Source: Planctomycetia bacterium
Lineage (GTDB): Bacteria > Planctomycetota > Phycisphaerae > Phycisphaerales > SM1A02
DNA: 64,000 nucleotides
NCBI GenBank assembly: GCA_005787685.1
Contig: SYAC01000001.1
Coordinates: 1 to 64,000 of the forward strand
Reading direction: 5' to 3'
Below are positions 16,352 to 23,658 of the stretch, piece by piece. Positions within the stretch are counted from its first letter, which is position 1. The number at the start of each line of letters is the position of its first letter. The notes below the pieces were generated by a model. That model searched no databases. It saw only the letters and a program-made list of their open reading frames with translations, and was not told where the DNA came from. Position numbers and translations under genes: made by a program.

Positions 16352-17184
16352 TCAGACCAAGTTCCATTGGCGCACATGCGCACATAAATGTCGGTCAATG
16401 CGACGCCAAACAGACTAATCCACGCGAACAACATGTGGCGTTGATTGAGCCATGTGACTTTTTTGTACGCCCCGCCGCCGTCCATGCTGCATGACAGACA
16501 ATCATTTTTGCCGCCAACAAAGTGGCGCATGCAGTGGCAACCAAATGTGTACATGCTCAGGAAAATTGGATTGAGAATGAGAACGAGTGAACCCACGCTT
16601 ACGCCAAACGAGCGCGTACCATCCGCGTTGTAGTGCCATAAGGCCGCGAAGGCGTCCCACGACAACAAGCCAATGAACACCACGGCTACATATAAAAAGT
16701 AGCGGTGAATATTCTGCATGATCAACGGAAACTTTTGCTCGCCACGATAATTCTTGCCGCGAAAGCCCGGCTCGCCAACCGCACAATTGACTGGGTCACC
16801 CCAAAATGCTTTGTAGTACGCGCCGCGGTAGTAGTAGCACGTGAAGCGAAAGCCGGCGGGAAACGGAAGAATTAAGAGCGCGGGAGAAAAGAACATCCAC
16901 GCGGGCCACCAGGACGGAAGTTGTCCGAACCAGGCGTGGCCAGAGTGAATGCCAGGCGGATCCCATAGCACGGGTGAATAAAACGGCGAGAGCAAGCGCT
17001 GAACGCCAGGTTGATCCACGCCGCCAATGAAATAATTGCAACCTTGAAACGCGGCCCACGTGGAATACACCACGAAACCTCCCAGACCAAGCAGCACCAA
17101 AATGGGCTGAATCCACCAGTAATCGGTGCGTTGAGTTTGTAAAAATCCACGAGCTTGTGGCAGTTGAATTGGCGAGCGGGTCAC
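16336..17184 (-). CDS. sdhC: Succinate dehydrogenase membrane-anchor subunit
   Basis: The start is the GTG at 17184, preceded by an AAAGGAT ribosome site 9-10 bp upstream; the longer open frame has no supporting signal. The 282-residue product is hydrophobic with about five to six membrane segments and several His residues that could bind haem (QNIHRYFLYV, NQRHMLFAW). A Cys/His-rich stretch FGCHCMRHFVGGKNDCLSC is notable. It matches the large single-anchor subunits found with SdhAB in Acidobacteria, Actinobacteria and planctomycetes rather than the small paired SdhC/SdhD. It is the first gene of the operon. Confidence 0.85.
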   Translation of the reverse strand: MTRSPIQLPQARGFLQTQRTDYWWIQPILVLLGLGGFVVYSTWAAFQGCNYFIGGVDQPGVQRLLSPFYSPVLWDPPGIHSGHAWFGQLPSWWPAWMFFSPALLILPFPAGFRFTCYYYRGAYYKAFWGDPVNCAVGEPGFRGKNYRGEQKFPLIMQNIHRYFLYVAVVFIGLLSWDAFAALWHYNADGTRSFGVSVGSLVLILNPIFLSMYTFGCHCMRHFVGGKNDCLSCSMDGGGAYKKVTWLNQRHMLFAWISLFGVALTDIYVRMCANGTWSDWRIL

Positions 17185-17225
17185 GCAATAAATCCTTTCA
17201 ATAACAGTCGATAAATGTGAATTTG

Positions 17226-17254
17226 AGTATAGCCATGTGTGTTTTGCTAGTCGA
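17226..17254 (-). promoter_or_regulatory. Probable sdhCAB promoter
   Basis: On the - strand a TATACT box (17231-17226) is preceded by TCGACT (17254-17249) with a 17-bp spacer. The predicted transcript start lies about 35 nt before the sdhC GTG. The -10 box is strong and the -35 box matches only four of six consensus bases. Confidence 0.5.
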
Positions 17255-17406
17255 TTCGATCTATCAAAGTTTATGTACGCGGCGTAAATCGGCCTTTTTA
17301 TTTGGTTAGCGCACTGGAATGAGGGGTACGCCACTGTATGTATGCAAGTTTCCACACAGCTTCGCAGTTTGCATGGCAAACGGTTTTTTTCGGGAGCTCA
17401 AAGCGC

Positions 17407-17440
17407 AAAAAAAACGAGTCACCCAATTACGGGCGACTCG
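17407..17440 (-). terminator. Intrinsic terminator of RNA candidate 3
   Basis: The stem CGAGTC/GACTCG (17415-17420 with 17435-17440), with inner CCC/GGG pairs, is followed on the - strand by eight T residues (17414-17407). It lies between the RNA candidate and the sdh promoter and insulates the two. Confidence 0.85.
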
Positions 17441-17620
17441 ACTTTGGGTTAACTTGTTTAATTCGATTTTTCAACCGTGCTCAAACATATGTTCCCAATC
17501 TGGCGGGCTTGTCTGGTGCATATTCCCAACTGCTCCGACATGGCCTTCCAGCACTACATTTTGTCAGATGCGCTTCCCAACGCTCCGAACAAGATTTCTA
17601 CATGCACTTACGCGGTACAT
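17407..17620 (-). ncRNA. Structured RNA candidate 3 with three TTGGGAA hairpin loops
   Basis: On the - strand the exact heptamer TTGGGAA occurs three times within 90 nt (17580-17574, 17529-17523, 17498-17492). The first two lie in clear hairpin loops: a bulged stem of about 10 bp spanning 17591-17562, and a stem spanning 17539-17511. The third is in a weaker hairpin (about 17506-17475). An intrinsic terminator (17440-17407) ends the unit. No coding frame is credible. The segment lies downstream of a PEP-CTERM gene on the same strand. That gene carries the same heptamer at its ribosome-binding site. The layout matches RNA candidates 1 and 2 and suggests a CsrB/RsmZ-like sponge. The promoter and exact 5' end are unknown. 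Confidence 0.55.
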
Positions 17621-17690
17621 ATTGAAATGAATGCAACAATTTCAATTTTTTTATAGAGTATTTAGAAATAAATATAAAAAACAAACCTGG

Positions 17691-17716
17691 CGACTTTTTG
17701 AAGTCGGTAGTTTTTT
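17691..17716 (+). terminator. Terminator-like hairpin between PEP-CTERM gene and RNA candidate 3
   Basis: The stem CGACTT/AAGTCG with loop TTTG (17691-17706) is followed on the + strand by TTTTTT (17711-17716). On the - strand a T-run also follows, but about 10 bp from the stem. It may end the PEP-CTERM transcript before the RNA candidate, or act against antisense transcripts. The strand is uncertain. Confidence 0.4.
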
Positions 17717-17767
17717 CTTTAATATGTTCAAGCCGATAACGCACCAAAGGCGTTATTCACATTTCAT

Positions 17768-18381
17768 TCAAATACGCCTACGGCGACTGGCTGCAATCCC
17801 CGCCAAATCGATCAACGCCACTGACCCTGGCGCAGGAACCGTAAATAAACCTGAAATCTGGCCATCACCCACACCTTCTACATTTTGGTGTCCCACTGTC
17901 AAGCGCCCTTGTTGACTGGCTGGGGTTGTGTTGAAGGCGGAGTAATCAAGGGCCTCACCTAAGGTCATATACGTGCCAAAAGCTTTTTTAGTGGTGTACT
18001 TCAACTCAAAATTGTAAGCGTGGGAATGATGCTTCCAGTTGAGATGCCGCTATTTCCAAGTTCAACACTAAATATTTTGCCATTGGCAATGTTGGTGAAG
18101 GAACCACCTTCTGTCTCGTTGCTGGACTTTGTCCAATTTGTTCCATCAGTCCCTGTGACAGTAAGCGTCCAATTACCAAATTTGCCATTCAGGCTGGTCT
18201 GGTTCAGATCACCATCAAAGCTGAATTGAATTGTCCAAACAGTTGGAGTCTGTAGGTACACGCCAATTCCTGCGATGTTTGAGGCGGTCAAGGTCATGGC
18301 TCCAAATGCGCTTGATGCTACGAGAATGGTTGCAACTACTGAACTGATTTTGAATGCCGATGATTTCATTTCTTTTCCCAA
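17768..18381 (-). pseudogene. PEP-CTERM secreted protein interrupted by a frameshift
   Basis: Two overlapping frames join into one protein of about 200 residues. The first (ATG at 18369) has a signal peptide (ILVASSAFG) and a beta-rich domain (VWTIQFSFDG, WTLTVTGTDG) ending ...SIIPTLT, then hits a TGA at 18001-18003. Reading continues in the second frame as NFELKYTTKKAFGTYMTL and ends with a full PEP-CTERM tail (VPAPGSVALIDLAGIAASRRRRI). One missing base near 18010-18020 (an A in an ACAATTTT context) would restore a single frame, so this is either a recent mutation or a sequence error. The ribosome site is unusual: TTGGGAAAAGAA directly precedes the ATG, carrying the same heptamer as RNA candidates 1 and 3. 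The first TTG of that heptamer is also an in-frame alternative start. Confidence 0.75.
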
Positions 18382-18479
18382 TTAAATTTTCAAAGCAAGA
18401 TTGAACTGAACAAGTAAAGTTGCTGGAAATAACTCCAGCGTGTGAAATTATGTAGTTATTTTCAATTGCATTGAATTTG

Positions 18480-18839
18480 TTACTGTGGGATGGCCGCTGA
18501 CCCCTCAAGCAGAATTATCGAGCTTGGCGTCGACAATGATGCGGTTGAAAGATTGTTTGAACATGGATTGCCAACCATTTCATTGCTCCGATTGTTGTAT
18601 TGAGCAAATCCCTACTGATTGACTTGGTTGAAATAAACATTTTGTATAGGGCGCCCGCCATGAATATTGAAACTGCCCTCGGCTTGTTGCGCGGTGATTG
18701 ATTGCTGCGAGTAGATATTGGCGAATAATTGGATTTGCTCGAATGATCCCGTGCTTGAAACTCCAGCGAGTGCCGAATAAGCACAAAATGCTTGAGAAAT
18801 AGAGACAATGATAGAAACCCTTGGTGTTGTGATGCTCAT
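18480..18839 (-). pseudogene. Small secreted protein interrupted by an in-frame TAG
   Basis: The frame begins with an ATG at 18839 and a short signal-like N-terminus, and stops at a TAG (18612-18614) after 75 codons. The same frame then stays open for another 43 codons to a TAA at 18480, in a compatible composition (NNRSNEMVGNPCSNN, ending in a hydrophobic PSSIILLEGSAAIP that resembles a decayed PEP-CTERM helix). TAG is a normal stop elsewhere in the window, so a nonsense mutation is the simplest reading. The ribosome site CCAGGATAT resembles the CsrA consensus core. Confidence 0.45.
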
Positions 18840-19296
18840 TGTGAATATCCTGGAAAGTTCGAGACGCTGAAAGTAAAATGTGTCCTAAATGGAAACATTT
18901 GGACCAAGCTGGTCCTAGAAAGCCAATGATTTAGGATTTGGGAGTGTCTAGTTAAAGACGTTGGAAGCTCTGAATCCTAAAGGGTGAAAGCATCAAATCA
19001 GCAATCACTCAATTTCATATGTAACCAAATAGTTAATTCATAATATGAACTAAGCGATGAATCCAACAATAAGTTGGATGTGCCAAACTAAATGTTTTAC
19101 TTTTAATTATTTAATTTTTAGGGAACCCGCATTATTGAAGTTGAATCATGGGTTTAAAGTCTGACGGAAAACATAACACACTGGAGCGCAAACAGTTGCG
19201 TCAATAATAAAATTCACGCTGTGTAAATATTTTTAAATAATCACACAAAATATTTACATGAGTAGATGCTGCTTGGGTCTGTGGTAGACATAGTCA
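18840..19296. other. AT-rich gene-free region with several inverted repeats
   Basis: No gene was found. The segment 18880-18985 is rich in self-complementary pairs: AAATG/CATTT (18888-18901), GGACC/GGTCC (18901-18915) and TTAGGATT/AATCCTAA (18930-18937 with about 18973-18980). It could be the 5' leader of the - strand gene at 18839 or a small RNA of either strand; no terminator supports one choice. CCAAC/GTTGG (19064-19078) and a perfect 11-bp inverted repeat (19223-19233 with 19247-19257) lie closer to the next + strand gene. Confidence 0.5.
19223..19257. repeat. Perfect inverted repeat upstream of the NTF2-like gene
   Basis: GTAAATATTTT (19223-19233) is exactly complementary to 19247-19257 with a 13-bp spacer, 40 bp before the start of the next gene. 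It could be an operator for a dimeric regulator or an AT-rich RNA hairpin in the leader. Confidence 0.6.
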
Positions 19297-20262
19297 ATGA
19301 ATAAACCAGAGTTTGAGCAATCATGTCAAGTATGTTCACTGTCATTCTTCATGTCTATTTTGCTGATAGCTCCAATGTTTTTAAGCCCATTGGCTTTTGC
19401 ACAGGCGGGGTCTTCAGCCACTAGCGCCCCGCAATTCAACCCTACCGCTCCTGGTGCACAGACATCCACCGCCGCCACATGGCCTTCGGATAGCGCTGGC
19501 TTCAACACGCTTGCCAACAAGCTTTTCAGCGAATGGTTTGAACAAATCGCGTCCAACAACATGAAGGGCGTTATGGACTCCATGCAACCCAACTTTCAAT
19601 CGGTGACCTTCATGGGCGCGTTTGATGCGGCGAGTTCAATAAGCCAGATTGCTGGACTGGGAACCAAGTCCCCAAAGATAAGCGATGTGATCGCCACACG
19701 AGTTGGCGACGCGTTGGTGGCGACTTGTTTAGTCAACGTTGAACAGATGCAGGATGGAAAGAAACTTTCGTCCAATGCCATGCCACGCTTGGGAGTGTGG
19801 CAAATTGTCAATGGTGCCTGGAAACTTGCTGCGTGGGCTTCATTGAATTCGCCGGCGATTCGGCCAGCTCCGAGTGTTGCGACATTCCCTGGTGACACCG
19901 CGTTGAACACGCAAGGCGCTGCAATGTTGACCAAGTTTTTAATGGCGCAGCACAAAAAAGATTTACCCGCCTTTGAGGCAATGCTTGCCCAAGGAATGCA
20001 GGTGGTCAATTTCAAGGGTCAAAAAATACGCGACGACATCATAAAGGGCGCCCAGATGGCGACCACAACGGAACCAAAGATTGCCGACACGCGCGCCACG
20101 CAATGCGGCGACTTGCTGGTGGTGACATGCAACTTGACCATGGGACAGAAAATTGGATGGACCACATTGCCCGAGGATCCCGCACCGTTTTTGGCTGTTT
20201 TCCAAGGCGCGGGCGACGCCGCCAAAGTGATCGCCTTGGCGAACACGAACAAGCCAAAGTAA
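19297..20262 (+). CDS. Secreted protein with two NTF2-like (DUF4440/SnoaL-type) domains
   Basis: The 321-residue product has a signal peptide (hydrophobic residues about 14-35, cleavage near AFAQA). Two similar domains follow (about residues 60-185 and 205-320), each with a FxEWxxxI or FLMAQHKKDLPAF helix, a VTFMGAF or VVNFKGQ strand, and a long curved sheet ending in LGVWQIVNGAWKLAAW or PFLAVFQG. This is the pattern of NTF2/SnoaL-like folds. The family binds diverse small ligands and no active site is evident. The function is unknown. It is monocistronic as far as can be seen. Confidence 0.6.
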   Translation: MNKPEFEQSCQVCSLSFFMSILLIAPMFLSPLAFAQAGSSATSAPQFNPTAPGAQTSTAATWPSDSAGFNTLANKLFSEWFEQIASNNMKGVMDSMQPNFQSVTFMGAFDAASSISQIAGLGTKSPKISDVIATRVGDALVATCLVNVEQMQDGKKLSSNAMPRLGVWQIVNGAWKLAAWASLNSPAIRPAPSVATFPGDTALNTQGAAMLTKFLMAQHKKDLPAFEAMLAQGMQVVNFKGQKIRDDIIKGAQMATTTEPKIADTRATQCGDLLVVTCNLTMGQKIGWTTLPEDPAPFLAVFQGAGDAAKVIALANTNKPK

Positions 20263-20342
20263 TTCGCCGGCAGCGGCGCCCTGCTTGTCGCCCATGTCCA
20301 TCCACAAACGGTTGATTTCGGGCAATATGTTAGCCTTGCATT

Positions 20343-21500
20343 GTGATGCAATTTAATGTGCGAGAAGTTGAATATGCCAGCGATGCGCTCGCTGTTTCAC
20401 TGCCGCAATTGCGTGCGCCCAGTGTTGCTTCAAACGCTTCCGTGGGCAATCGAATGCAGGAATCAATACCAGCGCATTTACCTGCGGCGCCAGCGCACAT
20501 TCGCGCGGGCAGGCGCATGATGGATTCGCACGGACGCACAATTTTGGATTTGCGCATCAGCATTACGGATCGCTGTAATTTTCGCTGCGTGTATTGCATG
20601 GAACCCGATGTGCAATTTCAGCCGCGTGAGAATTTGCTGACACCAAGCGAAATAATCCGCATGGCAAGTGTGGCCCAGTCGCTTGGCGTGCGCAAGATTC
20701 GCTTGACTGGCGGCGAGCCAACATTGCATCCACAGTTGACGGAGATTATTTCTGGCATTCGCGCCGCCACAGATGTGGAGATTGCAATGATTAGTAATGG
20801 ATCGCTGCTGACGCGCGAAAAACTTCGCTCCTGGAAACGCGCGGGATTGGACCGAATGACGATCAGTATTGACTCGGTGCGCCCCGACCGCTTTGCGCGC
20901 GTGACGCGTTCCACGCTGATGCCTGAGGCTGTGATTGCGGGAATTGAAATGTGCGTAGCCGAGGGATTGACGCCACTGAAGTTGAACGCGGTGTTAGTGC
21001 GCGGACAAAACCACGACGAGGCCGTGGAGTTGGCTCGTTTGGCGCGTCGCTTTGGGGTTGAGATGCGCTTCATTGAATACATGCCGCTGGATTCCGCGCG
21101 CGCATGGGACCGCTCGCTCATGGTGACGGCGCAAGAGACACGCCGGACGATTGAGGCCGTGTTTGCCTTGACGCCCACCAATACGGATGACAGGCACAGC
21201 ACCGCGCGCACCTATGTGTTTGCGGATGGCGCGCCGGGACGCATTGGATTTATAGCGCCGGTGAGCAATCCGTTTTGCGGAGCGTGCAGTCGATTGCGCT
21301 TGACCGCGGACGGCAATGTGCGGCCGTGTTTATTCAGCGCCACAGAGTGGAGCGCTATGAAGTTGCTGCGCAAGGGCGCGAGCGATTCGGAGTTAGCCAA
21401 CTTCTTCATTGACGTAACATGGACCAAACTTGCGGGGCACAACATTGCGTCACCAGAATTTGTGCAACCTGCTCGTCCCATGTCAGCGGTTGGTGGTTGA
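20343..21500 (+). CDS. moaA: GTP 3',8-cyclase
   Basis: MoaA is the radical SAM enzyme that starts molybdenum-cofactor synthesis by converting GTP to 3',8-cyclo-GTP. The SAM cluster motif is CNFRCVYC (Cys78, 82, 85). The SAM-binding TGGEPTLHP follows, the second C-terminal cluster lies in NPFCGAC and RPCLFS, and the protein ends in the Gly-Gly needed for activity (MSAVGG). The open frame (GTG 20343 or ATG 20346) carries about 60 residues before the conserved start, more than normal. An in-frame ATG at 20517 (MMDSHGRTILDLR) may be the true start. This is the first gene of the Mo-cofactor island. Confidence 0.95.
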   Translation: MMQFNVREVEYASDALAVSLPQLRAPSVASNASVGNRMQESIPAHLPAAPAHIRAGRRMMDSHGRTILDLRISITDRCNFRCVYCMEPDVQFQPRENLLTPSEIIRMASVAQSLGVRKIRLTGGEPTLHPQLTEIISGIRAATDVEIAMISNGSLLTREKLRSWKRAGLDRMTISIDSVRPDRFARVTRSTLMPEAVIAGIEMCVAEGLTPLKLNAVLVRGQNHDEAVELARLARRFGVEMRFIEYMPLDSARAWDRSLMVTAQETRRTIEAVFALTPTNTDDRHSTARTYVFADGAPGRIGFIAPVSNPFCGACSRLRLTADGNVRPCLFSATEWSAMKLLRKGASDSELANFFIDVTWTKLAGHNIASPEFVQPARPMSAVGG

Positions 21501-21618
21501 TGCCCTGAACTCATAGGGAAAAGCGCAACGATATGCCAGGCATTTGTACTGACGATTGGCATGCTGCGGAAATATGCGATCCACAAACCATTTTCGCTGG
21601 CGGCTTACGGCAACACAA

Positions 21619-22020
21619 TTAAATATAAATCGCGGACTTCCAAATAGGCACATCGCGCTTCATGCGATCGATGAACTCATCCATGGCGGCGAGCGCTTCT
21701 TTGCGGTGCGCGGATTCAATGGCAAGACGGAACGATCTCTCCCCTGCCGCCACTTCGCCGCGGCTGTGTTCGACCGTGATGGCGATCAAGGCATGCTTGC
21801 AAAGAATGTCGCGCGCCAACTCGGTGAGCGTGTTGCTGGCCATGGGCTCATAGGCTTCGTATGAAAGCGCGCGAATAGCGCGGCCTAATTCAGTGGCGCG
21901 AACTATGCCTTCAAATACAAGCGTGGCGCCAACTTGCTGAAGAACAGGCGCAACGCTTGGAATATGCCGCAAGCGATCACTTAAAAGCGCGCCTTGGGAA
22001 ATGCGGACAAGAACGCTCAC
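21619..22020 (-). CDS. moaE: Molybdopterin synthase catalytic subunit
   Basis: The 133-residue protein carries the MoaE features TLVFEGIVRATELGR, LSYEAYEPMA and HSRGEVAAGE, ending MKRDVPIWKSAIY with the conserved Lys. With MoaD it inserts two sulfurs into cyclic pyranopterin phosphate. The GTG start overlaps the moaD stop (GTGA), so the two are translationally coupled. Confidence 0.94.
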   Translation of the reverse strand: MSVLVRISQGALLSDRLRHIPSVAPVLQQVGATLVFEGIVRATELGRAIRALSYEAYEPMASNTLTELARDILCKHALIAITVEHSRGEVAAGERSFRLAIESAHRKEALAAMDEFIDRMKRDVPIWKSAIYI

Positions 22021-22262
22021 CCGCCACCTACGAATTCGATCAACGCAACTTCGTCATCATGTTGCACAGGCGAGTTTGGCGCAGCAAAAGCATGATTGAC
22101 GGCAAGGCGCGCTGATTGAAAAAACGCTGCATTTAAAGGATGTTTTGCGGCAAGCGCGTGATTGACATCGCTCACGGTGGCGGACTCAGAGACTTCAATC
22201 ACAATATCTTTACAAGACAATTCACGCGCCAGTGAACCAAAAATAAGAACGCGAATGGTCAT
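22017..22262 (-). CDS. moaD: Molybdopterin synthase sulfur-carrier subunit
   Basis: This 81-residue ubiquitin-like protein ends in the Gly-Gly (FVGGG) that is converted to a thiocarboxylate, the sulfur donor for MoaE. It starts 43 bp from the divergent moeA. The activating enzyme MoeB is not in the window. Confidence 0.92.
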   Translation of the reverse strand: MTIRVLIFGSLARELSCKDIVIEVSESATVSDVNHALAAKHPLNAAFFQSARLAVNHAFAAPNSPVQHDDEVALIEFVGGG

Positions 22263-22305
22263 TCGGAAAGCGTATCATGACGCTTTGATTTGAAGGAAGT
22301 TCATA

Positions 22306-23646
22306 TTGAACTTGCAGAACGCGCGCTCGAACATGAATCCAATCGCGACAATGTCTGAAATGAAGCAGCCAACTTCGCCACGCGAGGCAATTGACGCGGT
22401 GCGCGCGCAAGTGCAAGTGGTGGCAACGCAAACATTACCGCTTGCGCAATGTCATGGCCGAGTATTGGCGCAGGCTATTCATGCGGATCGAGATAGCCCC
22501 GCGCTTGATGTGAGCGCGATGGATGGATTTGCCGTGTGTATGAGGGATTTAAGTGTGATGGAGAGCGAAAATGGATTGCCCGTGTACGCCATTGTTGGAG
22601 ATGGCGATGTAGACTCGGGCGGTACGCCTAAAAGCAAAAGTGAAGCCATTATTGGCCATGCGCCCGTAGCGATGCGCGTGGGTCACGCTGTTCGTATTGT
22701 CACGGGCGCGCCGATTCCTATTGGCGCGGATGTTGTGGTGCGACACGAGGATGTGGTGGCGACCAATGGCGGCGTGCGATTGATGATGCAAGCAAGCAAC
22801 ATCAAAAGTGGTGCGAACATTCGTCGCCGCGGCGAAAACGCCCAGTGCGGTCATGAGATTACGCGCGTTGGGGTGGTGATTGGTGCGGCAATCATTGGCG
22901 CGCTGGCTTCATTTGGCGTGTCGCAAGTTGTGGTGCATAAACGCGTTCGCGTGGCGCTGGTGACCACGGGTGATGAACTTGTTGACGCGCAAGAGCAAGC
23001 GCAAGCGTGGCAAGTTCGCGACAGCAATGGTCCGGTGCTGGAGTCGCTTCTTGGTGCACACGCGTGGATTGAAATTGTTTCGCGCACGCATGCGCGTGAT
23101 AATGCCAACGAGCTTGCGGCCACACTCACAAACGCAATGGAAGCTGCGGACGCGGTGATATTGACGGGCGGAGTTTCAATGGGCCACAAAGATTTTGTGC
23201 CGCATGTTGTCACTGAATTGGGGGCGCGCACCATCTTTCATAAACTTCCGCAAAGACCAGGTAGGCCAATGCTGGCAGCGGTTCGACCAGCGGTTGGCGC
23301 AACAACGCCGCGCATGATTTTGGGTCTTCCAGGCAATCCTGTTTCCGTCATGGTGACGGCGCGTCGACTTGGCATTGAAATGCTTGGCGTGCTTGCGGGG
23401 GTTGGCGCAGGCCACTTTGCCGCGCACGCGCGCGAAGTATCCAACCCCGACAATGCAACACTGCCACTATGGTGGCATCGCCTTGTGGGCGAACGCGTGA
23501 ACGCCAACGGCAACAGCGAACTGTATTTGCTTTCGAGCAAGGGTTCTGGCGATATTGCCGCTGCGGCTTCAAGCGTGGGATTTGTGGAAGTACCGCCCGA
23601 CCAACACACCACTGGCGCGCACAATTTTTACGCGTGGATGCACTAG
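22306..23646 (+). CDS. moeA: Molybdopterin molybdenumtransferase
   Basis: MoeA inserts molybdate into adenylylated molybdopterin. The family blocks are present: SPALDVSAMDGFAV, TGAPIPIGADVVVRHEDV, RVALVTTGDELV, LTGGVSMGHKDFVP and LGLPGNPVSVMV. A TTG at 22306 is a plausible start because GAAGGAAG lies 8 bp upstream; an ATG at 22333 lacks such a site. It is followed by moaC after 12 bp, forming a two-gene unit. Confidence 0.94.
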   Translation: MNLQNARSNMNPIATMSEMKQPTSPREAIDAVRAQVQVVATQTLPLAQCHGRVLAQAIHADRDSPALDVSAMDGFAVCMRDLSVMESENGLPVYAIVGDGDVDSGGTPKSKSEAIIGHAPVAMRVGHAVRIVTGAPIPIGADVVVRHEDVVATNGGVRLMMQASNIKSGANIRRRGENAQCGHEITRVGVVIGAAIIGALASFGVSQVVVHKRVRVALVTTGDELVDAQEQAQAWQVRDSNGPVLESLLGAHAWIEIVSRTHARDNANELAATLTNAMEAADAVILTGGVSMGHKDFVPHVVTELGARTIFHKLPQRPGRPMLAAVRPAVGATTPRMILGLPGNPVSVMVTARRLGIEMLGVLAGVGAGHFAAHAREVSNPDNATLPLWWHRLVGERVNANGNSELYLLSSKGSGDIAAAASSVGFVEVPPDQHTTGAHNFYAWMH

Positions 23647-23658
23647 GAGAATTTCATC

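Noticed and set aside
17621-17652. ATTGAAAT/ATTTCAAT inverted repeat with T-run as a + strand terminator
   Set aside because: No + strand gene or transcript precedes it and the stem is A/T-rich and weak; it may only mark the 5' boundary of RNA candidate 3.
18515-18808. 97-codon frame overlapping the TAG-interrupted secreted gene
   Set aside because: No signal, family or ribosome site; the alternative frame has a signal-like N-terminus and better composition.
20263-20342. Moco riboswitch before moaA
   Set aside because: The spacer is only 80 bp and shows none of the long conserved helices of the Moco RNA motif.
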